From Nitrososphaeraceae archaeon (GTDB taxonomy: Archaea; Thermoproteota; Nitrososphaeria; Nitrososphaerales; Nitrososphaeraceae), in the NCBI GenBank assembly GCA_025937665.1, contig JAICQW010000012.1, forward strand, positions 1-19,325: a stretch of 19,325 bases of DNA, read 5' to 3'. Below, piece by piece: positions 13,586-19,325 of the stretch. A program made the position numbers and the translations under genes. Position 1 is the first letter of the stretch. Each line of letters opens with the position of its first letter. The notes below the pieces were generated by a model. The model ran no database searches and was not told the origin of the DNA. It saw only the letters and a program-made list of their open reading frames with translations.

Positions 13586-14656
13586 TTGGAAGTAGACAAA
13601 ATACGAACTTTGAAGTTACTTGGCAAATGGTCATTCAATAGAGCCATGGGAAAACGACGTCCATTAGTGGCAGTTTTTAGTTTGACACATTATTGTAACT
13701 TTTATTGTCCTATGTGTCCTTTCGGTGATTCCAACAAAGACGGACAACTGAAACTTGTTAAGGAAAGAGACCTAACTACAGAGCAGTGGAAGAGCATTTT
13801 TGACAAAGTCTCAAAATATTGTGTCTGGTCAATTATTGAAGGCGGGGAACCAACAAGCCGACCTGATTTTATGGAGCTTGTGAAATATCTCAATGATCTC
13901 GATATGCCAACGTCTCTGATTACAAATTGTTCTCTTTTGCATAATGTCGATCTAGCGAAACTAAAGAAATACATCCAGTTTATTACATGCAGTATTGATT
14001 CTGTTCATGAGGAACCTTATTGTAAAGTACGTGGTGTCTACAGTAAGACCTACTACCGTGTCATGGAAAACATTGAACTACTTAATCAGAATAATATATC
14101 GCATTATTTCAACAGTGTGATTACAAAATATAATACAGAAGAATTTATTGATCAGAGCTATTTTGACAGAGCTAAAGAGTTGGGATCAAATGCAGTTTCT
14201 TTGACCTTCGTAGAAGATAGAGCCGACGTATCTTATTCATTATTGCCAGATCGTAAAACCATGACGAAAGTTTGTGAAAGTATCTTGGACTACAGGAAAA
14301 GAAAGTCATCTCCTCAAATTATGATTCCCCCCGAGTACTTTGAACAGATTTTAGAAAATGGGCGAACTTCTTTCAATGAATGCGGAGTGTGGAAGAGTAC
14401 ATTTGTCAATGCAGATGGTACTGTATTGGTACCATGTTGGAAATTTAACAATTCAGAGAACAAATATGATCTTATTGAGCAAAGTATTGAAGAAATCTGG
14501 AGCGCTCCTCAATGGGATATTGCTAGGACTTGTCATGATTGTCAGGTTCTTGGATGTATATGGTATTCGTCACAACCAATAACGACTTTTGCTAAAAACT
14601 ACATGAATGGTCTGTCTCGAATTATCAATCAACATAAACCAGAATTGATAACTTGA
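13586..14656 (+). CDS. Radical SAM enzyme with partial SPASM-like C-terminal cysteines
   Basis: A 356-residue radical SAM protein. The 4Fe-4S/SAM motif CNFYCPMC (Cys37, Cys41, Cys44) follows a strand VAVFSLTHY. IIEGGEPTSRPDF is the usual GGEP motif, and the rest of the barrel shows SLITNCSLL and FITCSIDSV. The C-terminal part has CGVWKSTFVNADGTVLVPC (Cys266, Cys284) and CHDCQVLGC (Cys316, Cys319, Cys324), resembling a SPASM/twitch auxiliary-cluster domain but with fewer cysteines than the full pattern. SPASM enzymes commonly modify peptides or bind auxiliary clusters; no precursor peptide gene is recognisable nearby. The start is TTG 13586, supported by the promoter position; ATG at residue 21 is the alternative. 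It follows the pentapeptide-repeat gene but has its own promoter. Confidence 0.88.
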   Translation: MEVDKIRTLKLLGKWSFNRAMGKRRPLVAVFSLTHYCNFYCPMCPFGDSNKDGQLKLVKERDLTTEQWKSIFDKVSKYCVWSIIEGGEPTSRPDFMELVKYLNDLDMPTSLITNCSLLHNVDLAKLKKYIQFITCSIDSVHEEPYCKVRGVYSKTYYRVMENIELLNQNNISHYFNSVITKYNTEEFIDQSYFDRAKELGSNAVSLTFVEDRADVSYSLLPDRKTMTKVCESILDYRKRKSSPQIMIPPEYFEQILENGRTSFNECGVWKSTFVNADGTVLVPCWKFNNSENKYDLIEQSIEEIWSAPQWDIARTCHDCQVLGCIWYSSQPITTFAKNYMNGLSRIINQHKPELIT

Positions 14657-14712
14657 TTCCAAATTATATAGTATCAAACCATATCAACTGATGCTAATGC
14701 TCGCTACGTCAA

Positions 14713-16902
14713 CTACAAAATTTGTTCGACGCGTATATTCAGACTACTATTATCTCGATAAAGTTCACCACTAGCCTTGAATTCTCTCCCCTTTTTTATC
14801 AATTCTCTAGGACCACGGTAATCATATTGATTCAGTATAGCTCGCCATTTACTATTGACCAATACCATTGCTTTTCCCATCACTACCTTTTCTATCTCAA
14901 TATTGAAGACCTGTCCGGGAATTTTTACTAAATTATCTGAAGCAATTACTTTGCCGCCAATGATTTTTATTCGTTCCAATTTCTCGAGCATATTCAACGC
15001 TGCTTTTACCAGCACATCGTCTTGTCGCAATGACTTATGTAAAAGTTGAATATCCAATCCGCTGTTTCCATGCATAGATACTATTGAGTATATTTTTCGC
15101 GCAGTTGTTTCAACACTATTTCTAATTCCCTTTATTCCTGAATCATTGGCAGAGTAAGAAGATTTTGGGAGGGAAAATTGGGCTATGCCTGCGTTGGCCA
15201 AACCTTGTTTTATTCTTTCACCATACTTGTCTAAGCATGAATCAAGAAGCTCAATCTCATCTTTGGTCATTGGATCTTTTTGTGCAGAAATCCTATGAAC
15301 AGATTTGAATTTGAGTTGTGTGTCAATTGAGGAAAGAATTGATTTCATCTTCTGTATTTTTTTTCTACTGACATCTAAATAGCGCTGGTCAATCGTGTCC
15401 TTTGTTGCAAGAATTAGGACTGAGCCTAAATTTTTTCTTCCAGTTCTCCCTCTTCTTTGAATATGTCTAATTTCGCTTGGTATTGGTTCGTAAAATACAA
15501 CTAGATCGACTTCTGGTATATCGAGTCCTTCTTCTGCAATAGAAGTAGCTACCAAAACATTAAACTCTGCTTCCCTGAATTTCTCCAAGATTGCATTCTG
15601 TTCTTCCTGTTTCATTCCAGGATCTCCTTGTCTCTTTGATTGCCCTACGAACTTTGATGCCCTAATCTTGTTTTTTGTAAGTAATTCAACTATATGTTGT
15701 GCTGTGTCCCGATATTGAGTGAAGATAAGCACCCTGGAACCCTTTTCCGATTCCCTCCGGCCCAAATTGTGAGCATTTTTTGAACTGATCTGAGAATTGA
15801 ACCTTTCACACAAGATTTTGATAAGATGTTGAATTTTAGGATGCTCCTTATCCAATTGTTCAACCAATCTTCTAATTTCTATTATTCTATTATCGTCAAT
15901 CAACATCTTGTGACTCTTACCACCTTCTTCCTGGATTCTATTTAGAAAAGTTTCAAGGGAGTAAAATCCTTGACTTTCCATCAACTCTATACAATACATT
16001 AATGATAGTGCATTGGATTGTTGCATTAATGCAAAGTACAACGAACGTCGTCGTTCTTCTGGAATTGTGATCAAAGTACGCCTTAATTCATCGCCCACAG
16101 AAATTAGATCTCTTTTAAAAATCCATTTTGAGTTTTTTGTAATAATTTTTCTGCTAATTAGCCAATCAAGCTTTTCATCTAACATACTTTTCAATATTGA
16201 TTTGACGTACTGATACTCCGAAGGAAGATCAAACCATTCCCAATCAATGTTAATTGGATTTATATATCGCATTACGTCAGGATCTTCCTCTGTCTTATAT
16301 TCTAAACGTTCAGTATACAAATTATTACAAATTTCTTGAATTTTGTCCTTGTCTGATCCTGGGCTAGCAGTTAACCCAAGAATTAATGGAAAGGAACAAT
16401 GTTTCATGTATTGATCTGCTATGAATGTATACGCATAGTCTTTTACTGCGCGATGAGCCTCATCAAAAATTACCAAGTAGAAATTATTTAATTCAAGTCT
16501 TTTTTCTCTTATGTCGTTTCGTACCACTTCAGGTGTTGAGAAAACAAGTCTAATCTCATTTCTATTCCAGATAATACTTCTGGCGTATGGCGGTATTTTT
16601 CCAGTTACTAAAGCCGTTTGCTCATCCAAGAACTTTAAGTAAGACAGAAATGATTTCCAGTGCTGGTTAACCAAAGGTCTTGTTGGAGCTAAAATTAATA
16701 TCCTCTTGCTCCTATAATTGTATAGTGTATTTACTGAGACGAGTAACGATATAATTGTTTTTCCCAACGCGGTGGGGAGAATTATAAGGGTGTTCTTACT
16801 TAGAGCACGGTTGGAAATATTTTTTTGATATTCTCTAAGTTGTAATAAATTTTTTCTAATAAGTGGATGATTCGTAAAGACATCTTGATCCTTGAAGGTC
16901 AT
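14713..16902 (-). CDS. hef: Hef/FANCM-family DNA helicase without the XPF nuclease domain
   Basis: A 729-residue SF2 helicase of the archaeal Hef/eukaryotic FANCM-Mph1 group, which processes stalled replication forks and branched DNA. Motifs in order: LREYQ (22-26), Walker A PTALGKT (43-49), APTRPLV, motif II DEAHRA (147-152), LTASPG (177-182), a Hef-type helical insert (about 195-345), VLIFTQYRDTA, TSIAEEGLDIPEVD and QRRGRTGR (482-489). Euryarchaeal Hef carries a C-terminal XPF nuclease and HhH domain; here there is none. Instead, about 600-665 looks like a winged helix, and the last 65 residues are beta-rich and OB-like (GREFKASGELYR near the end). The ATG at 16902 lies 43 nt after the 108-residue gene, with which it is probably co-transcribed. 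Confidence 0.9.
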   Translation of the reverse strand: MTFKDQDVFTNHPLIRKNLLQLREYQKNISNRALSKNTLIILPTALGKTIISLLVSVNTLYNYRSKRILILAPTRPLVNQHWKSFLSYLKFLDEQTALVTGKIPPYARSIIWNRNEIRLVFSTPEVVRNDIREKRLELNNFYLVIFDEAHRAVKDYAYTFIADQYMKHCSFPLILGLTASPGSDKDKIQEICNNLYTERLEYKTEEDPDVMRYINPINIDWEWFDLPSEYQYVKSILKSMLDEKLDWLISRKIITKNSKWIFKRDLISVGDELRRTLITIPEERRRSLYFALMQQSNALSLMYCIELMESQGFYSLETFLNRIQEEGGKSHKMLIDDNRIIEIRRLVEQLDKEHPKIQHLIKILCERFNSQISSKNAHNLGRRESEKGSRVLIFTQYRDTAQHIVELLTKNKIRASKFVGQSKRQGDPGMKQEEQNAILEKFREAEFNVLVATSIAEEGLDIPEVDLVVFYEPIPSEIRHIQRRGRTGRKNLGSVLILATKDTIDQRYLDVSRKKIQKMKSILSSIDTQLKFKSVHRISAQKDPMTKDEIELLDSCLDKYGERIKQGLANAGIAQFSLPKSSYSANDSGIKGIRNSVETTARKIYSIVSMHGNSGLDIQLLHKSLRQDDVLVKAALNMLEKLERIKIIGGKVIASDNLVKIPGQVFNIEIEKVVMGKAMVLVNSKWRAILNQYDYRGPRELIKKGREFKASGELYRDNSSLNIRVEQIL

Positions 16903-16945
16903 AAATTAACAGTACTTACTTGATTTAGATCGTACTACTTTTTTT

Positions 16946-17272
16946 TCAGATCTCAAATACATCTGTTTCAGTGGACAACGGTTTTGTCTTTTTCTCTGGA
17001 TTTACTTCATCAATACTGTCCGCCAGTTGAATAATTTTGACGTTTGTGAGAATATTGCTTATCTTTTCTAGTTCGGAGCGAGATCTAATTAATATTCCTC
17101 GCTTCTTTGTTGCCATCCCTGAAGTGTCAACTGGATTAATTTCTATAGCGATATACGGTGGCCTACTCCTATATTCTGGTAGTTTGATCAAAAACACTCC
17201 TGGTATATTGGTTACTTTTCTTTCCCAACCTTTACCTTCTTTTAAAAATTGAGATAATCTATCATCTGCCAT
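16946..17272 (-). CDS. Small hypothetical protein upstream of hef
   Basis: A 108-residue protein with no family that I can name with certainty. It has an N-terminal helix (RLSQFLKEGKGWERK), then strands VTNIPGVFLIKL and PPYIAIEINPV, a turn with ATKKRGILIRSRSELEKISNIL, and an acidic/polar tail. The strand-turn-KKRGI-strand-helix order is reminiscent of PC4-type single-stranded-DNA-binding domains, but this is a loose resemblance. The gene is transcribed first, 43 nt before hef, with no promoter evident between them, so a role beside the helicase is possible. Start ATG 17272 is fixed by a TATA box 26 nt upstream. Confidence is good that the gene is real and low for any function. Confidence 0.7.
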   Translation of the reverse strand: MADDRLSQFLKEGKGWERKVTNIPGVFLIKLPEYRSRPPYIAIEINPVDTSGMATKKRGILIRSRSELEKISNILTNVKIIQLADSIDEVNPEKKTKPLSTETDVFEI

Positions 17273-17292
17273 ATATTATTAGTCTAAGTGGG

Positions 17293-17303
17293 TATTTTTA
17301 AAA
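17293..17303 (-). promoter_or_regulatory. TATA box for the 108-residue gene and hef
   Basis: The minus strand reads TTTTAAAAATA, centred 26 nt before ATG 17272, a leaderless arrangement. Confidence 0.5.
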
Positions 17304-17356
17304 CCTGCGCTATAAAGAATCCAGTAAGGATTTTAGCCAAATTACGTCAAAATTAG

Positions 17357-17364
17357 AATATATA
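17357..17364 (+). promoter_or_regulatory. TATA box for the interrupted zinc-ribbon ORF
   Basis: AATATATA is centred about 26 nt before ATG 17386, exactly the leaderless distance seen for confirmed genes in this window. Confidence 0.45.
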
Positions 17365-17385
17365 CCACTTTCACAATCGCGGTAT

Positions 17386-17565
17386 ATGCATTCGTGGAAG
17401 ATTCCAGAAGATAATACGAAAAACTGCAAGGATTGAGCACAATGGAGTTATAAACGCTCATGTTTTATTTGCGGAGTCCAAAATAACCCCTTAAAACTCT
17501 TAGATTTAAAGATACTAATTATTGGTAACTCTATTGAAAATATCAATTCGCATTTTAGTTACTAA
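17386..17565 (+). pseudogene. Zinc-ribbon-like small ORF with an in-frame TGA at a cysteine position
   Basis: From ATG 17386 the frame reads MHSWKIPEDNTKNCKD, then TGA at 17434-17436, then AQWSYKRSCFICGVQNN and on to TAA 17563-17565. Cys14 (TGC), the TGA at codon 17, and Cys26/Cys29 of CFICG have the spacing of a short zinc ribbon CxxC-x8-CxxC, with the stop exactly where the second cysteine would be; TGT or TGC to TGA is a single-base change. A TATA box sits at the leaderless distance. Either a nonsense mutation has inactivated a small gene, only a 16-residue peptide is made, or the stop is read through. Thaumarchaea are not known to use selenocysteine, so recoding is the least likely. The rest of the 17273-17634 gap holds the two divergent promoters. 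Confidence 0.4.
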
Positions 17566-17634
17566 CAAAGGAATATAAAATATGATTAGTAAATCTCAGA
17601 ATTCTACAAACTTCGTATTGAATGATATTCCAGT

Positions 17635-17982
17635 TTAATTTGGAAATTCAATGGTGGAGCTGTCTAATTCTAATATTGGAATGTAAATTGAATGTGTGTC
17701 ATTTCCTATTTTTTCAACAAAAGTGTATTCGCCTGTAAGTTGCCTCAGTTCTATGAATTTCATGCTTGGTCTTTCTTTTTGAACTATGTAGTGAATTAAC
17801 GCGCCGCCAAGAGCACCCGTCTCGATAAACAGAATCTCTTTTTCGTTATACTTTATGTGATATAGCATAGGAGTTAGTCCCAATGCAGACTGGGAAGAGA
17901 ACAATATCACCTTTAACATATCGTTCAAGTTCTTGTATTTCAGAAATGTTATTGAGGGTTCATCCTTTGTCATATCAAACAT
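17635..17982 (-). CDS. Hypothetical protein, 115 residues
   Basis: I do not recognise this protein. It is soluble and mixed alpha/beta, with a helix NLNDMLKVILFSSQSALGL (19-37), strands PMLYHIKYN and KEILFIETG, a Gly/Ala segment ALGGALIHYIVQ that could be a buried helix, and a beta-rich end (YIPILELDSSTIEF). It has no cysteine, membrane helix or catalytic signature. The start may be ATG 17982 or ATG 17973; the promoter upstream is weak, so the spacing does not decide. It stands alone between the interrupted zinc-ribbon ORF (converging) and the htrA-like gene (diverging). Its reading frame is open over 345 bases with normal-looking composition, which is the main reason to accept it. Confidence 0.55.
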   Translation of the reverse strand: MFDMTKDEPSITFLKYKNLNDMLKVILFSSQSALGLTPMLYHIKYNEKEILFIETGALGGALIHYIVQKERPSMKFIELRQLTGEYTFVEKIGNDTHSIYIPILELDSSTIEFPN

Positions 17983-18206
17983 AGAAAAGGTACTTGAATT
18001 TCATTGTATCGATTTGACGTGTAAAAATTAAGAAAAACACATAGAACAATTGCAATCCAGAAGACTCAATATGTTGAATTATGCAATTAGATAAGAATTC
18101 TGAAAGTCAATCACGTGTTTAATTAGAAAGTCGTCAATTTTGGAATATGAATTTGCAGTGAATATGATGTATTCTAGGAGTGCGATGTTGGACAACACAA
18201 CTATAA
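17983..18206. other. Intergenic stretch without a recognisable gene
   Basis: About 220 AT-rich bases between the start of the 115-residue gene and the htrA promoter. I see no ORF longer than about 20 codons with a plausible promoter, no tRNA-like structure and no repeat array. Confidence 0.5.
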
Positions 18207-18217
18207 TTCAAATATAG
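18207..18217 (+). promoter_or_regulatory. TATA box for the htrA-like gene
   Basis: TTCAAATATAG is centred about 34 nt before ATG 18247, giving a leader of roughly seven bases. Confidence 0.45.
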
Positions 18218-18246
18218 CTTTCTTCATACTAACATAACATCAAGAA

Positions 18247-19325
18247 ATGAATGAAAAAAGAGTGCTATTGTTAATCTCATTTTTGGTATTTACCGTATTA
18301 ATGAGCTACGAATCGTTTATTTCTTCAACAAAGTTCATAGACGCGCAAGTACCAACAACTGAAAACTCTACCACTCTGAGTCCTCTAGCTCTGCCAGATC
18401 TTTTTGCAAAGGTAGAAAAATCAGTGGTACAGGTAACTGAGGTGGATAATTCAAATGAGTTTGGATCACGATTAGGCTCGGGGTTTGTTTACGATAAGAG
18501 CGGTCATGTGATTACGAATTATCATGTTGTGGTACCTGGTTCCAACAATAATGATGAGCTACAAGTTAGTTTCCTGGATGGTAATGTTTATTCCGCAGAG
18601 CTTGTTGGATTTGATCAATTTGCAGATTTGGCCGTAATAAAGGTAAGTAATATTACTTCCGATAAGTTAATGCCATTATCCCTAGCCAATTCATCCACTT
18701 TAAGAATTGGAGAAACGGTTGTTGCAATTGGAAACCCATTTGGATTATCAGGATCAATGACTGTGGGAATAGTAAGTGGCTTGGGTAGGCTACTGCCATC
18801 CAATGAAAACGGGGAGAATTTTGCTGGAGGCACAACATCATTTTCTATCCCTAACATTATACAGACAGACGCTGCTATTAATCCAGGAAATTCGGGAGGA
18901 CCGCTCATCGACACACAAGGCAGAGTAATTGGAATCAATACTGCAATATTTTCCAATACGGGTGTTTATTCTGGAGTAGGATTCGCGATACCATCGAATA
19001 CAATCAGTAAAGTGGTTACTTCTCTTATTCAAACAGGTTCATATCGTCATCCATATATCGGCATAGTTGGGCTAAGTCTGACTCCAGATTTGTCCAAGCA
19101 AATTGGATTGAGTCAAACTAAGGGATTTCTAGTAACTAGTATCACAGAAGGTAGCCCTGCTGAAAAGGCGGATTTAGAAGCTGGAACAACTACGAAGACC
19201 TATAATGGCAGGGAAATTAATACTGGAGGAGATATCATATTAAAGATTGATAACAGAGAGGTCACTAAGATTGATGATATACTAGCATATCTGGAGAGTC
19301 AGAAACAAGTCGGAGAAAATGTGCA
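18247..19325 (+). CDS. HtrA/DegP-type membrane-anchored serine protease (partial, 3' end outside the window)
   Basis: Degrades or refolds damaged proteins outside the cytoplasmic membrane. Residues 6-27 form one hydrophobic segment (signal peptide or anchor), followed by a Ser/Thr/Pro-rich linker. The trypsin-like domain has its full triad: His93 (ITNYHVV), Asp127 (FADLAVIKV) and Ser216 (NPGNSGGPL), with the flanking IGNPFGLSGSMTVGIVS and SGVGFAIPS segments typical of HtrA. A PDZ domain starts near residue 272 (YIGIVGLSL, GFLVTSITEGSPAEKADL) and is still open at the last base, with no stop in about 359 codons. An insert NGREINTGG interrupts the usual PDZ loop before DIILKIDNREV. Start ATG 18247 gives the anchor directly. 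The gene is divergent from the 115-residue gene. Confidence 0.93.
   Translation, partial: MNEKRVLLLISFLVFTVLMSYESFISSTKFIDAQVPTTENSTTLSPLALPDLFAKVEKSVVQVTEVDNSNEFGSRLGSGFVYDKSGHVITNYHVVVPGSNNNDELQVSFLDGNVYSAELVGFDQFADLAVIKVSNITSDKLMPLSLANSSTLRIGETVVAIGNPFGLSGSMTVGIVSGLGRLLPSNENGENFAGGTTSFSIPNIIQTDAAINPGNSGGPLIDTQGRVIGINTAIFSNTGVYSGVGFAIPSNTISKVVTSLIQTGSYRHPYIGIVGLSLTPDLSKQIGLSQTKGFLVTSITEGSPAEKADLEAGTTTKTYNGREINTGGDIILKIDNREVTKIDDILAYLESQKQVGENV

Noticed and set aside
17582..17638. 18-residue ORF after the interrupted zinc ribbon
   Set aside because: It is very short, has no TATA box at a workable distance, and runs into the 3' end of the opposing gene.
18615..18956. 113-codon minus-strand frame and its overlapping neighbours
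   Set aside because: These are shadows of the HtrA protease domain; the plus frame carries the Asp127 and Ser216 motifs across this region.

Overview
The window looks like chromosomal DNA from an AT-rich thaumarchaeon (Nitrososphaeria; an ammonia-oxidiser of the Nitrososphaera/Nitrosocosmicus type is my best guess). The evidence is gene content: an archaeal XPB helicase with its RED motif, a Hef-type helicase, a family 4 Fe-S uracil-DNA glycosylase, deoxyhypusine synthase, an STT3/AglB oligosaccharyltransferase and F420 biosynthesis. Promoter structure agrees. Many genes have a TATA-like box centred about 26-30 bp before the start codon with no Shine-Dalgarno site, which is the pattern of leaderless archaeal transcripts, and several of these starts are TTG or GTG. 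I saw no tRNA, rRNA, CRISPR array or insertion sequence.

Layout. 2-2038 (minus): cofE behind a SerB/ThrH-like HAD phosphatase, probably one operon, then a small glutaredoxin-fold protein without catalytic cysteines. 2121-4890: two convergent XPB-like SF2 helicases, the second a full archaeal XPB. 4891-5500: two divergent small ORFs with interleaved promoters; the plus one looks like a decayed zinc ribbon. 5501-7820: family 4 UDG, an SRPBCC protein, a PIN-domain protein and a UlaG-like metallo-beta-lactamase-fold hydrolase. 7882-7956: a 24-residue Lys/Ser micro-protein with its own promoter and terminator. 8119-10872: an oligosaccharyltransferase fused in one frame to a C-terminal cyclophilin. 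10900-14656: deoxyhypusine synthase, an unrecognised protein, an orphan receiver domain, a pentapeptide-repeat protein and a radical SAM enzyme with a partial SPASM-like tail. 14713-17272 (minus): a Hef-like helicase preceded by a small conserved-looking protein, probably co-transcribed. 17386-17565: a small zinc-ribbon-like ORF with a TGA where a cysteine is expected. 17635-17982: an unrecognised protein. 18247-end: an HtrA/DegP-type protease cut by the window edge.

Two themes link the genes. DNA repair: three SF2 helicases and a UDG within 15 kb. Protein handling outside the membrane: the glycosyltransferase-prolyl isomerase fusion, with a membrane-anchored HtrA protease further along. The fusion is the most striking single feature, because it would place a prolyl isomerase on the outer face of the membrane where the enzyme glycosylates emerging polypeptides. 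The rest reads as ordinary archaeal housekeeping sequence.
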